Source: Pseudomonas sp. VD-NE ins
GTDB lineage: Bacteria > Pseudomonadota > Gammaproteobacteria > Pseudomonadales > Pseudomonadaceae
Length of the DNA stretch: 64,000 nt
NCBI RefSeq assembly: GCF_031882575.1
Contig: NZ_CP134772.1
Coordinates: 2,251,001-2,315,000, forward strand
Reading direction: 5' to 3'
Shown here: in pieces, positions 27,168-37,376 of the stretch
How positions within the stretch are numbered: position 1 is the stretch's first letter
Layout: the number at the start of each line of letters is the position of its first letter
Made by a program: the position numbers and the translations under genes
Notes under the pieces: generated by a model
The model's input: the letters and a program-made list of their open reading frames with translations, nothing else
The model's database searches: none
Told to the model about the DNA's origin: nothing

Positions 27168-28280
27168 ATGAAACGTGTAGGTCTGATCGGTTGGCGCGGG
27201 ATGGTCGGTTCCGTGCTCATGCAGCGGATGCTGGAAGAGCAGGATTTCGATCTAATCGAGCCGGTGTTTTTCACCACGTCCAACGTCGGTGGCCAAGGCC
27301 CGTCCGTGGGCAAGGACATTGCTCCGCTCAAGGATGCTTACAGCATTGACGAGCTGAAGACCCTCGACGTGATTCTGACCTGCCAGGGCGGCGACTACAC
27401 CAGCGAAGTGTTCCCCAAGCTGCGCGAAGCCGGCTGGCAGGGTTACTGGATCGACGCGGCCTCGAGCCTGCGCATGAACGATGACGCGGTGATCATTCTT
27501 GATCCGGTCAACCGCAAGGTCATCGACCAGCAGCTCGACGCGGGCACCAAGAACTACATCGGCGGCAACTGCACCGTCAGCCTGATGCTGATGGGTCTGG
27601 GCGGTCTGTTCGAGGCCGGTCTGGTCGAGTGGATGAGCGCCATGACCTATCAGGCGGCCTCCGGTGCCGGCGCGCAGAACATGCGTGAACTGATCAAGCA
27701 AATGGGCGCGACCCACGCCGCTGTCGCCGATCAACTGGCCGATCCTGCCAGTGCGATCCTCGACATCGACCGTCGCGTTGCCGACGCCATGCGCAGCGAA
27801 GCGTATCCGACCGAAAACTTCGGCGTACCTTTGGCCGGCAGCCTGATCCCGTGGATCGACAAGGAACTGCCGAACGGCCAGAGCCGTGAAGAGTGGAAAG
27901 CCCAGGCCGAGACCAACAAGATTCTCGGTCGCTTCAAGAGCCCGATCCCGGTCGACGGCATCTGCGTGCGCATCGGCGCGATGCGTTGCCACAGCCAGGC
28001 GCTGACCATCAAGCTGAACAAAGACGTACCGATCGCCGATATCGAAGGGCTGATCAGCCAGCACAACCCTTGGGTCAAACTGGTGCCGAACCAGCGCGAA
28101 ATCAGCATGCAGGAGCTGAGTCCGACCAAGGTCACCGGCACCCTGAATGTTCCGGTGGGTCGTCTGCGCAAGCTGAACATGGGTTCGCAATTCGTCGGTG
28201 CCTTCACCGTCGGCGACCAACTGCTGTGGGGCGCGGCCGAACCGCTGCGTCGCATGCTGCGGATTTTGCTTGAGCGTTGA
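27168..28280 (+). CDS. asd: aspartate-semialdehyde dehydrogenase
   Basis: Asd reduces aspartyl phosphate to aspartate semialdehyde, the branch point to lysine, diaminopimelate, methionine and threonine. The 370-residue protein has the NADP-binding start [15 protein letters not shown], the catalytic cysteine Cys135 in GGNCTVSLM and a conserved His/Arg region [12 protein letters not shown]. It is the long Gram-negative form. A terminator follows, separating it from the asd-like usg gene. Confidence 0.98.
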   Translation: MKRVGLIGWRGMVGSVLMQRMLEEQDFDLIEPVFFTTSNVGGQGPSVGKDIAPLKDAYSIDELKTLDVILTCQGGDYTSEVFPKLREAGWQGYWIDAASSLRMNDDAVIILDPVNRKVIDQQLDAGTKNYIGGNCTVSLMLMGLGGLFEAGLVEWMSAMTYQAASGAGAQNMRELIKQMGATHAAVADQLADPASAILDIDRRVADAMRSEAYPTENFGVPLAGSLIPWIDKELPNGQSREEWKAQAETNKILGRFKSPIPVDGICVRIGAMRCHSQALTIKLNKDVPIADIEGLISQHNPWVKLVPNQREISMQELSPTKVTGTLNVPVGRLRKLNMGSQFVGAFTVGDQLLWGAAEPLRRMLRILLER

Positions 28281-28298
28281 TCGCTTGAAGTAATGAAA

Positions 28299-28332
28299 GA
28301 ACCCGTGCCTTGTGAGAGGTGCGGGTTTTTTT
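28299..28332 (+). terminator. rho-independent terminator of asd
   Basis: ACCCGTGCCT pairs with AGGTGCGGGT (two wobble positions), followed by a run of seven or more T's, 19 bases after the asd stop. Confidence 0.85.
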
Positions 28333-28358
28333 ATGCCTGGAGTTTCTAGGGTGTCTGG

Positions 28359-28467
28359 ACTGGCCTCATCGCTGGCAAGCCAGCTCCCACAGTGTTCAGT
28401 GTTGTACACAAGATTCATGCACAACACAGAAACCTGTGGGAGCTGGCTTGCCAGCGATGAGGCCGGT
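28359..28467. repeat. REP/REPIN-type inverted repeat, family B
   Basis: Arms at 28359-28392 and 28434-28467 are nearly perfect complements centred on GAGCTGGCTTGCCAGCGATG. The loop itself holds a further GTGTTGT/ACAACAC pair. The same element recurs at 32506-32578. Confidence 0.88.
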
Positions 28468-28556
28468 TGAGGCACCGCAAATCCCCGGCAGAAATTGCCT
28501 GGGCGCCAGTCACCCGGTAAAGTGCCGCTCCCCCCGTTTCGCCAGAGGCTCGCACC

Positions 28557-29567
28557 ATGACCCAGACCCTAGATATTGCCGTGATCGGCGCCACCGGTAC
28601 TGTCGGCGAAACCCTCGTACAGATTCTCGAAGAGCGCAGCTTCCCGGTTGCTAACCTGCACCTGCTGGCGAGCAGCGAATCCGCCGGCAGTTCGGTGCTG
28701 TTCCGCAACAAGAACGTGCGCGTTCGCGAAGTCGACGAGTTCGATTTCAGCAAGGTCAAACTGGTGTTCTTCGCCGCCGGCCCGGCCATCACCTTGAGTT
28801 ACGCCGCCCGTGCCCACGCCGCCGGCTGCTCGCTGATCGACCTGTCCGGCGCCTTGCCGGCCGATCAGGCGCCGCAGGTGGTACCGGAAGCCAACGCCGA
28901 TGTGCTCGCCGGTTTGAAAGCACCGTTCCAGGTCAGCAGCCCAAGCCCGTCGGCTACTTCGCTGGCCGTGGTGCTGGCGCCGCTGCTTGATCTGATCGAT
29001 CTGCAATACGTCAATGTCACCGCCAATCTGGCTGTTTCCGCGCAGGGTCGCGAAGCCGTTTCCGAGCTCGCGCGACAGACCGCCGAGCTGCTGAACATGC
29101 GCCCGCTGGAACCGACCTTCTTTGATCGGCAGATGGCCTTCAACCTGCTGGCGCAGGTCGGCACGCCCGACGCGCAGGGCCATACGTTGCTGGAAAAACG
29201 TCTGGTGCGCGAGTTGCGTCAGGTGCTGGCCAAGCCTTTATTAAAGATTTCCGCAACTTGCGTTCAAGCCCCGGTGTTTTTTGGCGATAGCTTTAGCGTG
29301 ACCTTGCAGTCAACGTCGGCTGTCGACCTGGCGAAAGTCAACGCTGCACTCGAAGACGCGGCCGGTATCGAGCTGGTCGAAGCCGGTGATTACCCGACTG
29401 CAGTCGGTGACGCGGTAGGGCAGGATGTTGTCTATGTTGGTCGCGTGCGCAGCGGTGTCGACGACCCGGCGGAACTAAATCTGTGGCTGACGTCAGATAA
29501 CGTACGCAAAGGCGCGGCCCTTAACGCTGTGCAGGTGGCTGAATTGTTGATAAAAGACCTGCTGTAA
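28557..29567 (+). CDS. usg: USG-1-like aspartate-semialdehyde dehydrogenase paralogue
   Basis: A 336-residue protein of the Asd fold (IAVIGATGTVGETLVQIL NADP-binding start). Where true Asd has the catalytic Asn-Cys segment, this protein reads SPSPSATSL, without cysteine, so it should not have dehydrogenase activity. Such Asd-like Usg proteins are widespread in gammaproteobacteria, usually near truA and fimV, with unclear function. It sits between asd and fimV as in P. aeruginosa. Confidence 0.88.
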   Translation: MTQTLDIAVIGATGTVGETLVQILEERSFPVANLHLLASSESAGSSVLFRNKNVRVREVDEFDFSKVKLVFFAAGPAITLSYAARAHAAGCSLIDLSGALPADQAPQVVPEANADVLAGLKAPFQVSSPSPSATSLAVVLAPLLDLIDLQYVNVTANLAVSAQGREAVSELARQTAELLNMRPLEPTFFDRQMAFNLLAQVGTPDAQGHTLLEKRLVRELRQVLAKPLLKISATCVQAPVFFGDSFSVTLQSTSAVDLAKVNAALEDAAGIELVEAGDYPTAVGDAVGQDVVYVGRVRSGVDDPAELNLWLTSDNVRKGAALNAVQVAELLIKDLL

Positions 29568-29678
29568 AAGATACTTGGCAACAATTTGTCGACTGATTCT
29601 AGGTGAGCGCTATGCTTGCCCGGATTGCTTGATAACGTGTCACCCTCCGGGACATTCCGGGGCATCAAAGAAATAATC

Positions 29679-29706
29679 GCGCGCGACATCTGTCGTCGTC
29701 GCGCGC
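29679..29706 (+). promoter_or_regulatory. strong hairpin in the fimV leader
   Basis: GCGCGCGAC (29679-29687) and GTCGCGCGC (29698-29706) form a perfect 9-base stem with a 10-base loop, 70 bases before fimV. No T-run follows, so it is not a simple terminator. It may stabilise the mRNA or lie at the promoter. Confidence 0.35.
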
Positions 29707-29775
29707 AATGCCTTACGGCAGCGGTATTCAACATCTTCTCGCTGGCCGAGGAACGTTCAAACAAAGGATGAGGCT

Positions 29776-32421
29776 ATGGTTCAAGTTCGCAAACTGGTGT
29801 TAGCAATAGCGGCCGCCTCGGCGCTGTCCTCCGGTATGGCGCATGCCCTCGGGCTCGGGGAGCTGACCCTGAAGTCGACCCTGAACCAGCCGCTGGTGGC
29901 TGAAATCGAGCTGCTCGACGTCAAGGATCTCACCGCTGCCGAAGTGGTGCCGAGCCTGGCTTCACCCGAAGATTTTGCCAAGGCCGGCGTCGACCGCCAG
30001 GCCTTTCTCAACGATCTGACCTTCACGCCGGTACTCAACGCCAGCGGCAAAAGCGTGCTGCGCGTCACCTCGAGCAAGCCACTGTCGGAACCGATGGTCA
30101 AATTCCTCGTGCAGGTGATGTGGCCGAACGGCCGTCTGCTGCGCGACTACAGCGTGCTGCTCGATCCGTCGAAGTTCTCGCCGCAGACCGCTGACGCCGC
30201 CGCGCAACCGGCGCCGTCGCAGACCATCGCTGCGCCGACTACTGGCGCCACGCACCCGACGCAGTACACCACCACGCCGCGCGATACCCTGTGGGAAATC
30301 GCCGCGAAGGCGCGTACCGGCGGCTCGGTGCAGCAAACCATGCTGGCCATTCAAGCCTTGAACCCGGATGCGTTCATCGGCGGCAACATCAACCGCCTGA
30401 AAACCGGTCAGGTGCTGCGCCTGCCGGATTCGGTACAAAGCACGGCATTGCCGCAATCCAAAGCGATTGCCGAAGTGGCAGCGCAGAACGAAGCCTGGCG
30501 TCAGGGCCGTCGTTATGTGGCCAAGCCGGGCACTGGTCAGCAGCAGCTCGATGCGACCAACCGTGGTCGTGGCAATACCGGTGCAGCACAGAACGCCCAG
30601 GACAATCTGAGCCTGGTTTCCGCCGAAAGCGCCAAGGCGCGCGGCAAAGGCCCGGCGGGTGACGCCAAGGCGCTGAGCAACAAGCTTGCGGTCACTCAGG
30701 AAAGCCTCGACACGACCCGTCGTGACAATGAGGAACTGAAAAGCCGCGTGTCCGATTTGCAAAGCCAGATGGACAAGCTGCAAAAACTCATCGAGCTGAA
30801 AAACAATCAATTGGCGAAACTGCAGGCTGAAGGGGCGGGCGCAGCGCCAGCCGCCAACGCTGCTGCACCGGCAGTGCCTGCGATCACGGCTGAACTGGCT
30901 GCCACCCCGCCGGCCACCCCGGCAGAAGCGGCGCCGACGCCAGAGTCTGCCATTGCGCCGCCGGCTGAAACGCCAGTTGAGCCAGTGGTCGCACCAAAGC
31001 CGCCTGTCGATGAAGAGAAAACCTTCAACGAGCTGCTGACCAACCCGATTCTGCTGGGGCTGATCGGTGGCGGTGCGGTGGTTCTGCTGCTCCTGCTGCT
31101 GTTGCTGGCACGTCGCCGCAAAGCTCAGCAGGAAGCCGAGAAACATCTGCGCATGGCCCGTGCCCTGTCGGAGGAACAAGAGTTCTCCGCTGAGCAGGAT
31201 CTGCCGGAAAGCAGCTTCGAAGGTCTGGAAACCCCGGCGGCGAGCGTCAAGCTCAACACCCCGGCACCAGCACCTGCTCCGGCAGCCGTAGTGGCTCCGG
31301 TAGTCGCCCCGATCGTGATGGCTGAGCCGATCGCCGCGCCGCTGGTGGCACCGGCCGCCGAGCGCTCCGATGACGTGCTCGACAAGGCGCAGTCGCACAT
31401 CAACGCCGGTCGCCTGAATCAGGCTGCCGCGCTGCTGGAAGAGGGCGTCAGCCTGGAGCCGCAGCGCAGTGATCTGCGTCTGAAGCTGATGGAGGTCTAC
31501 GGTCAGCAGGGCGACCGTGATGCGTTCGTCGGTCAGGAGCGTCAACTGGTGGCCAATGGCGACAACTTCGCCAAGGTCGAAGAGCTGAAAAGCCGCTTCC
31601 CAGCCATGGCCGTCGTCGCTGCGGCGGGTCTGGCCGCTGCTGCCGTGGCTGCCGAGCTGGACGCGCAATACGTCAAGGATCTGCTGCTGGATGAGCCTGA
31701 AGCACCGGCGCCGGCTGCTGTTGAAGATGATCTGGACAGTGCGTTTGACCTGAGCCTGGACGATCTCGACAACATCACGCCGGTTGAGCCTGCGCCTGTG
31801 GTTGAGCCCGAAGCGCCGGTGGAGCTGGACGAGTTCCCGTCCGACGACGACCTGAGCTTCGAATCGGTGCTGCAACAGCAGACTGATATCAAAGAGAATC
31901 TGGACGACCTGTCGGACTTCGACCTCGATCTGGACCTCGGTGCCGAGCCGGCTCCAGCGGTTGACCTGGCGGACGATGACTTCCTGCTGGACCTGGACGA
32001 AGGCGTGAAAGATCTGCCGCCGGTCGAGGCGCCGGTGGTGGCTGACGTGCCGCAGGATGATCTGGAGCTGCCGGCTGATTTCGATCTGTCGCTGGCCGAT
32101 GAAATGGACAGCAACCCAGCGGCTGAACCTGATACGTTCGCGGCCGAGCTCGATGACGTCAACGCCGAGCTGGATCGCCTGTCGCAAAGCATTGCCGAAC
32201 CGACTTTCACCGAAGCTGATGCGGCAATCGGTGGTGATCTGGGCGAAGATGATTTCGACTTCCTTGCCGGCACTGATGAAGCCGCTACCAAGCTCGATCT
32301 GGCCCAAGCCTACATCGACATGGGCGACAGCGACGGTGCACGCGACATCCTCAACGAAGTGTTGACCGAGGGTGACGAGAAGCAGCGGGGCGAGGCCAAG
32401 GACATGCTCTCGAGCCTGTAG
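29776..32421 (+). CDS. fimV: FimV-type polar inner-membrane scaffold protein
   Basis: FimV organises the cell pole and supports type IV pilus assembly and cAMP signalling. The 881-residue protein has a signal peptide (MVQVRKLVLAIAAASALSS), a periplasmic domain beginning LGELTLKSTLNQPLVAEIEL, a LysM peptidoglycan-binding module (about 165-215), a coiled coil (about 305-350), and one membrane span (about 423-445, LLGLIGGGAVVLLLLLLLLA). A long cytoplasmic part is rich in Asp, Glu, Ala and Pro. It contains TPR-like sequence and ends in the conserved FimV domain (LDLAQAYIDMGDSDGARDIL). The length is typical of pseudomonads. Confidence 0.95.
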   Translation: MVQVRKLVLAIAAASALSSGMAHALGLGELTLKSTLNQPLVAEIELLDVKDLTAAEVVPSLASPEDFAKAGVDRQAFLNDLTFTPVLNASGKSVLRVTSSKPLSEPMVKFLVQVMWPNGRLLRDYSVLLDPSKFSPQTADAAAQPAPSQTIAAPTTGATHPTQYTTTPRDTLWEIAAKARTGGSVQQTMLAIQALNPDAFIGGNINRLKTGQVLRLPDSVQSTALPQSKAIAEVAAQNEAWRQGRRYVAKPGTGQQQLDATNRGRGNTGAAQNAQDNLSLVSAESAKARGKGPAGDAKALSNKLAVTQESLDTTRRDNEELKSRVSDLQSQMDKLQKLIELKNNQLAKLQAEGAGAAPAANAAAPAVPAITAELAATPPATPAEAAPTPESAIAPPAETPVEPVVAPKPPVDEEKTFNELLTNPILLGLIGGGAVVLLLLLLLLARRRKAQQEAEKHLRMARALSEEQEFSAEQDLPESSFEGLETPAASVKLNTPAPAPAPAAVVAPVVAPIVMAEPIAAPLVAPAAERSDDVLDKAQSHINAGRLNQAAALLEEGVSLEPQRSDLRLKLMEVYGQQGDRDAFVGQERQLVANGDNFAKVEELKSRFPAMAVVAAAGLAAAAVAAELDAQYVKDLLLDEPEAPAPAAVEDDLDSAFDLSLDDLDNITPVEPAPVVEPEAPVELDEFPSDDDLSFESVLQQQTDIKENLDDLSDFDLDLDLGAEPAPAVDLADDDFLLDLDEGVKDLPPVEAPVVADVPQDDLELPADFDLSLADEMDSNPAAEPDTFAAELDDVNAELDRLSQSIAEPTFTEADAAIGGDLGEDDFDFLAGTDEAATKLDLAQAYIDMGDSDGARDILNEVLTEGDEKQRGEAKDMLSSL

Positions 32422-32439
32422 TAAGTCCAGCGGTAAACG

Positions 32440-32472
32440 AAAACGGCAGCCCGGTGAGGCTGCCGTTTTTGT
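32440..32472 (+). terminator. rho-independent terminator of fimV
   Basis: AAAACGGCAGCC / GGCTGCCGTTTTT with a 6-base loop, 18 bases after the fimV stop. Confidence 0.9.
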
Positions 32473-32505
32473 TTGTGCCGGAATGTGTGTCGTCTTGGCT
32501 ATTGT

Positions 32506-32578
32506 CATCGTTGGCAAGCCAGCTCCCACAGGGTTTGTGTGCGCGGCAGAAACTGTGGGAGCTGGCTTGCCAGCGATG
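32506..32578. repeat. REP/REPIN-type inverted repeat, family B
   Basis: Arms at 32506-32531 and 32553-32578 are complementary, centred on GAGCTGGCTTGCCAGCGATG, as at 28359-28467. It lies between fimV and the truA promoter. Confidence 0.88.
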
Positions 32579-32605
32579 GGGGCCGCTCAGGCGACAGAGA
32601 ACCCT

Positions 32606-32634
32606 CTGGCATCCCTGAACCACAGCCTTATAAT
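32606..32634 (+). promoter_or_regulatory. probable truA promoter
   Basis: CTGGCA (32606-32611) and a perfect -10 TATAAT (32629-32634) have 17 bases between them. Transcription would begin near 32641, which rules out the in-frame ATG at 32633 as the truA start. Confidence 0.6.
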
Positions 32635-32668
32635 GCCCGCCTTTGCACAAACAGCAGGCTGTCCCACC

Positions 32669-33523
32669 TTGGCAAACATAGATAACCCGGTCGCCGAAAT
32701 GGCCCCCGACGGCTTTTACCGCGTCGCGCTGGGCGTTGAGTACAAAGGCTCGCGCTACAGCGGCTGGCAGCGTCAGTTGACGGGTGTGGCGACGGTGCAG
32801 GAAGAACTCGAAAAAGCCCTGTCGAAAGTCGCCAATTCGCCGGTTTCGCTACAGTGCGCCGGGCGCACCGACGCCGGCGTGCATGCCTGCGGGCAAGTGG
32901 TGCATTTCGATACGACGGTCGATCGTTCGCTGAAAGCCTGGGTCATGGGCGCCAACATCAATCTGCCGCATGACATCAGCGTGAGTTGGGCGCGGGTGAT
33001 GCCGGCGCATTTTCATGCGCGGTTCAAAGCTATCGCGCGGCGCTATCGCTACGTGATCTACAACGATCAGATTCGCCCGGCGCATCTCAACGAAGAGATC
33101 ACCTGGAACCACCGTCCGCTGGACGTCGAGCGCATGGCTGAGGCCGCGCAGTACCTGATTGGCACCCACGATTTCAGTGCCTTCCGTGCCGGCCAGTGCC
33201 AGGCCAAGTCGCCGATCAAGAAGATGCATCACCTGCGCGTGACCCGTCACGGCAAGATGATCGTGCTCGACATCCGCGCCAATGCGTTTCTGCATCATAT
33301 GGTGCGCAACATCGCCGGTGTGTTGATGACCATTGGTGCCGGCGAGCGCCCGGTCGAGTGGATGAAGGAAGTGCTGGAAAGCCGCGAGCGCCGTTCCGGC
33401 GGCGTCACGGCGCATCCGTACGGCTTGTATCTGGTGCAGGTCGAGTACCACGACGAATTCCCGTTGCCCGAGCGTTTTATCGGGCCACATTTCCTTACGG
33501 GTTTCTCCGAACTTGACGGCTGA
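32669..33523 (+). CDS. truA: tRNA pseudouridine(38-40) synthase
   Basis: TruA converts uridines 38-40 of the tRNA anticodon arm to pseudouridine. The catalytic aspartate lies in the motif GRTDAGVHA, with [14 protein letters not shown] before it and [12 protein letters not shown] and [15 protein letters not shown] after it. I choose a TTG start ([15 protein letters not shown] after the initiator; 284 residues) because AGCAGG lies upstream. The ATG at 32633 overlaps the -10 box, and the ATG at 32699 has no ribosome-binding site; the start remains uncertain. Function is clear. Confidence 0.95.
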   Translation: MANIDNPVAEMAPDGFYRVALGVEYKGSRYSGWQRQLTGVATVQEELEKALSKVANSPVSLQCAGRTDAGVHACGQVVHFDTTVDRSLKAWVMGANINLPHDISVSWARVMPAHFHARFKAIARRYRYVIYNDQIRPAHLNEEITWNHRPLDVERMAEAAQYLIGTHDFSAFRAGQCQAKSPIKKMHHLRVTRHGKMIVLDIRANAFLHHMVRNIAGVLMTIGAGERPVEWMKEVLESRERRSGGVTAHPYGLYLVQVEYHDEFPLPERFIGPHFLTGFSELDG

Positions 33524-33588
33524 CGCCCTCGAACGCTTTTGTTACCATCCGGGACTTTCCCGGATTTTGCCTCGGAGTTTTTCTCGAT

Positions 33589-34215
33589 ATGCCAGCCGTT
33601 CGCAGCAAGATCTGCGGGATTACCCGCATAGAAGATGCGCTGGCCGCCGTTGAGGCCGGGGCGGATGCGATCGGGTTCGTGTTCTACGCCAAGAGTCCCC
33701 GCGCGGTGACGGTGCAGCAGGCGCGAGCGATTATTCAGGCATTGCCGCCGTTCGTGACCACCGTGGGCCTGTTCGTCAACGCCAGCCGCTGCGAGTTGGG
33801 GGAAATCCTCGATGCCGTGCCGCTGGATCTGTTGCAGTTCCATGGTGATGAAGTCGCGGAAGATTGCGAAGGTTGGCATCGTCCGTACATCAAGGCGTTG
33901 CGGGTCAAGGCTGGTGATGACATTGCGGCGGCGGTCGATGCCTATCCGAGCGCCAGTGGCGTGCTGCTCGACACCTATGTCGAAGGCGTGCCCGGCGGAA
34001 CCGGTGAGGCGTTCGACTGGTCTTTGATTCCGCGGGGTTTGAGCAAGCCATTGATTCTGGCGGGTGGTTTGACCCCTGATAATGTCGCGGATGCCGTGGC
34101 CCGGGTAAAACCCTACGCGGTGGATGTCAGCGGTGGGGTAGAGGCGAGCAAGGGCATCAAGGATCACGCAAAGATTCACGCGTTCATCAACGCGGTACGC
34201 AAAGCGCCATATTGA
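33589..34215 (+). CDS. trpF: phosphoribosylanthranilate isomerase
   Basis: TrpF catalyses the Amadori rearrangement that is the third step of tryptophan synthesis. The 208-residue TIM barrel starts [17 protein letters not shown], with the catalytic cysteine in KICGIT and the catalytic Asp in LLDTYVEG. The phosphate-binding end [10 protein letters not shown] and [15 protein letters not shown] is intact. As in other pseudomonads it stands away from the other trp genes, between truA and accD. Confidence 0.97.
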   Translation: MPAVRSKICGITRIEDALAAVEAGADAIGFVFYAKSPRAVTVQQARAIIQALPPFVTTVGLFVNASRCELGEILDAVPLDLLQFHGDEVAEDCEGWHRPYIKALRVKAGDDIAAAVDAYPSASGVLLDTYVEGVPGGTGEAFDWSLIPRGLSKPLILAGGLTPDNVADAVARVKPYAVDVSGGVEASKGIKDHAKIHAFINAVRKAPY

Positions 34216-34419
34216 TGTGACGGCTGGCAGTCTGCCGCCGTCCATCAATGCACTTGCACAAAGCAGGCGCGGCTGAGGGTTGCTGGATAGCACGCAGGTC
34301 ATGTTTCGCGCTGATCGTGGCAGTCCGGCAACCATCGCCACACACATGAATTTAGCTGAAGGGCATACGCGGGGCTGCGAACCAGAGCGTTCGGGCCGCC
34401 GGTACTGGAGAAAGAAAGC

Positions 34420-35340
34420 ATGAGCAACTGGTTAGTAGACAAACTGATCCCTTCGATCATGCGTTCCGAGGTCAAGAAGAGCTCGGTCCCTGAAGGTCTG
34501 TGGCACAAATGCCCGTCTTGCGAGGCGGTGTTGTATCGTCCAGAGCTGGAAAAGACCCTGGACGTTTGCCCTAAATGCAACCACCACATGCGCATCGGCG
34601 CACGTGCGCGCATCGACATCTTCCTCGATGCCGAAGGTCGCAACGAACTGGGCGCCGATCTGGAGCCGGTTGACCGTCTGAAATTCCGCGACGGCAAAAA
34701 GTACAAGGATCGCCTGACCGCTGCCCAAAAGCAGACTGGCGAAAAAGACGCGCTGATCTCCGTCAGCGGCACCTTGCTGGGCATGCCCGTTGTGGTTTCG
34801 GCCTTTGAATTCGCCTTCATGGGCGGTTCCATGGGCGCCATCGTCGGTGAGCGCTTCGTGCGCGCGGCCAACTACGCGCTGGAAAACCGCTGCCCGATGA
34901 TCTGTTTCGCCGCCTCCGGTGGTGCGCGCATGCAGGAAGCGCTGATCTCGCTGATGCAGATGGCCAAGACCTCGGCGGTACTGGCGCGTCTGCGTGAAGA
35001 AGGCATTCCGTTCATCTCCGTACTGACCGACCCGGTCTACGGCGGTGTTTCCGCGAGTCTGGCGATGCTTGGCGACGTGATCGTCGGTGAGCCTAAAGCC
35101 CTGATCGGCTTCGCCGGTCCGCGTGTTATCGAGCAAACCGTGCGTGAAAAACTGCCGGAAGGTTTCCAGCGCAGCGAATTCCTGCTGGAACACGGCGCGA
35201 TCGACATGATCATCCACCGTCAGGAACTGCGCCCACGCCTGGGTAACCTGCTGGCACAAATGACTGGCAAGCCGACGCCGAAATTCGTCGCCGCGCCAAT
35301 CGAGCCGATTGTGGTTCCTCCGGTCCCTGCTGGCCTATGA
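34420..35340 (+). CDS. accD: acetyl-CoA carboxylase carboxyltransferase subunit beta
   Basis: AccD with AccA transfers carboxyl from biotin to acetyl-CoA, giving malonyl-CoA for fatty acid synthesis. The 306-residue protein has the N-terminal zinc ribbon (Cys31, Cys34, Cys50, Cys53) and the crotonase-fold core ([40 protein letters not shown]). A 204-base leader precedes it. folC overlaps its stop (ATGA), coupling the two genes as in many gammaproteobacteria. Confidence 0.98.
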   Translation: MSNWLVDKLIPSIMRSEVKKSSVPEGLWHKCPSCEAVLYRPELEKTLDVCPKCNHHMRIGARARIDIFLDAEGRNELGADLEPVDRLKFRDGKKYKDRLTAAQKQTGEKDALISVSGTLLGMPVVVSAFEFAFMGGSMGAIVGERFVRAANYALENRCPMICFAASGGARMQEALISLMQMAKTSAVLARLREEGIPFISVLTDPVYGGVSASLAMLGDVIVGEPKALIGFAGPRVIEQTVREKLPEGFQRSEFLLEHGAIDMIIHRQELRPRLGNLLAQMTGKPTPKFVAAPIEPIVVPPVPAGL

Positions 35341-36644
35341 CCGAGCGCACCCTTGGCGAATGGCTCGCCTACCTTGAGCAGTTGCACCCGTCGGCCATAG
35401 ACATGGGTCTGGAGCGTTCGCAACAGGTAGCGTCCCGCATGGGGCTGGGCCAGCCGGCGCCTCGGGTGATTACGGTCACTGGCACCAATGGCAAGGGTTC
35501 GACCTGCGCTTTCGTGGCTTCATTGCTGCGCGCGCAGGGCCTGAGCGTTGGTGTCTACAATTCTCCGCACCTGCTGCGTTACAACGAGCGGGTGCAGCTC
35601 AATGGCGTCGAAGCCACTGACGCGCAGCTGTGCGCAGCCTTTGCAGCAGTCGAGGCCGGGCGCGGCGACACTTCCCTGACTTACTTCGAAATGGGCACCC
35701 TCGCGGCGTTCTGGCTTTTTCAGCAGGCCGGGCTTGATGCGGTGGTGCTGGAAGTCGGGCTGGGCGGGCGTCTGGACACGGTTAACGTGGTCGATGCCGA
35801 CATTGCGCTGGTCACCAGCATTGGCGTCGATCACGCCGATTATCTGGGCGATACCCGCGAATCCGTGGCTTTCGAAAAGGCTGGAATTTTCCGTCAGGGC
35901 AAACCTGCCTTGTGCGGCGATCTGAACCCTCCGCAACCGTTGCTCGACAAGGCGCGTGAACTGGCTTGTCCGTTCTTCCTGCGGGGGCGCGATTTCGATC
36001 TCGGCATCACCGATCAGCACTGGCAATGGCGTGGCACCGATGCGCAGGGCCGGGTTGTCGAATTGCGTGACTTGCCGCTGCTCGATCTGCCGATGGAAAA
36101 CGCCGCGCTGGCGTTGCAGGCGTATCTGCTGCTCGGCTTGCCGTGGAATGCGTCGCAGATTGTCGCGGCGTTGCAGGCCACTCGCGTGGTCGGGCGACTG
36201 GATCGCCGCTCGTTCGAGTGGAACGGCAAGCGCCTGAATCTGTTGCTGGATGTTGGTCACAACCCGCATGCCGCCGAGTATCTGGCCCGTCGTCTGGCCT
36301 CGCAGCCACCGGTCGGCAAGCGCCTGGCGGTTTTCGGCCTGTTGGCCGACAAGGATCTGGATGGTGTTGTCAGCGAATTGAATGCTAGTGTCGAGCATTG
36401 GGCCGTTGCGCCGCTGGATTCACCGCGCGCACGTCCTGTGGCTGAATTAAACGCTGTATTGCAGAACCTTGGCGCTGCGGTCACGTCTTACGACAGTGTC
36501 GCCGCCGCCCTGGAAGGGCAGTGCGCGGTGGCAACCAGCGACGACGAGATTCTGTTGTTCGGATCATTTTATTGTGTTGCCGAGGCCCTTGAATGGCTGG
36601 CCCGGCGCTCCACGGAGGAAGCGGCAAATGGCTTTGCTGGATAA
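35337..36644 (+). CDS. folC: bifunctional folylpolyglutamate/dihydrofolate synthase
   Basis: FolC adds glutamate to dihydropteroate and extends the polyglutamate tail of folates. The 435-residue Mur-ligase-like enzyme shows the P-loop TGTNGKGST (near 47-55), the folate-binding region [14 protein letters not shown] and the KAGIFR Mur-type segment. It starts inside the accD stop (ATGA), and its own end overlaps the SPOR gene by 17 bases, so accD-folC-SPOR is one coupled run. Confidence 0.97.
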   Translation: MTERTLGEWLAYLEQLHPSAIDMGLERSQQVASRMGLGQPAPRVITVTGTNGKGSTCAFVASLLRAQGLSVGVYNSPHLLRYNERVQLNGVEATDAQLCAAFAAVEAGRGDTSLTYFEMGTLAAFWLFQQAGLDAVVLEVGLGGRLDTVNVVDADIALVTSIGVDHADYLGDTRESVAFEKAGIFRQGKPALCGDLNPPQPLLDKARELACPFFLRGRDFDLGITDQHWQWRGTDAQGRVVELRDLPLLDLPMENAALALQAYLLLGLPWNASQIVAALQATRVVGRLDRRSFEWNGKRLNLLLDVGHNPHAAEYLARRLASQPPVGKRLAVFGLLADKDLDGVVSELNASVEHWAVAPLDSPRARPVAELNAVLQNLGAAVTSYDSVAAALEGQCAVATSDDEILLFGSFYCVAEALEWLARRSTEEAANGFAG

Positions 36645-37278
36645 AGCGTACAAGCAACGCATGGTTGGCGCTTTGGTGCTGGTTGCGCTGGCGGTGATTT
36701 TCCTGCCGATGCTGTTTTCCCGTCAGGACGAGCAGCGTCAGGTGACTGTCGAAGCGCCCGCCGCGCCGCAAGCGCCTGTCGTACCGCAAGTGCAAATGGA
36801 AACGGTGGCTGTGCCTGAGCCGCAAACCTTGCCGCAGGAGCCGGTGCCGACGGACGAAGAAGTCGCCGAAGACACGGCGCCTGTTGCGCCCGTCGCACCG
36901 GCGCCGACGGCTCCCATCATGATCACCAAGCCTGTTGCGCCTCCCGCGGTGGCCAAGCCGATTCCGGCACCTGCTCAGCCGATCACTGCATCCTCGAGCA
37001 AGCCGGACACCACGCAAAGCCGCGTCGATGCCAACGGTCTGTCGGTGAGCTGGTCGGTGCAGCTGGCCAGTCTGTCGAGTCGTGCCAGCGCTGAGAGTCT
37101 GCAGAAAACCCTGCGCAGCCAAGGCTATAACGCCTATATCCGTTCGGCCGATGGCAAGAATCGGGTGTTTGTCGGTCCGCTGATCGAGCGTGCCGAAGCC
37201 GATCGTCTGCGTGATCTGTTGGGTCGCCAGCAGAACCTCAAGGGTTTTGTTGTGCGCTTCCAGCCTGAGCGCGGCTAA
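36628..37278 (+). CDS. SPOR-domain inner-membrane protein, DedD-like
   Basis: A 216-residue protein with a short cytoplasmic N-terminus, one span (about 12-30, MVGALVLVALAVIFLPML), a Pro/Val/Ala-rich periplasmic linker and a C-terminal SPOR domain (about 140-215, SWSVQLASLSSRASAESL to VGPLIERAEA). SPOR domains bind denuded septal peptidoglycan, so a role in cell division like DedD is likely. GGAGGAAGC precedes the ATG, which lies inside the end of folC. The position folC-dedD-cvpA-purF is the same as in E. coli. Confidence 0.92.
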   Translation: MALLDKAYKQRMVGALVLVALAVIFLPMLFSRQDEQRQVTVEAPAAPQAPVVPQVQMETVAVPEPQTLPQEPVPTDEEVAEDTAPVAPVAPAPTAPIMITKPVAPPAVAKPIPAPAQPITASSSKPDTTQSRVDANGLSVSWSVQLASLSSRASAESLQKTLRSQGYNAYIRSADGKNRVFVGPLIERAEADRLRDLLGRQQNLKGFVVRFQPERG

Positions 37279-37376
37279 AAACTATCACCTCGATTGAAAT
37301 GCACTGACAATCGCAGCTTACCGAGAGGCATGCGCTCTGCTAAAATGCGCCGCCTTATCCGTCTGTAGGCTGCACT

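Noticed and set aside
32633..32668. ATG at 32633 as the truA start
   Set aside because: It lies within a perfect TATAAT -10 box, upstream of the predicted transcript start, and the added residues (MPAFAQTAGCPT) do not look like the family.
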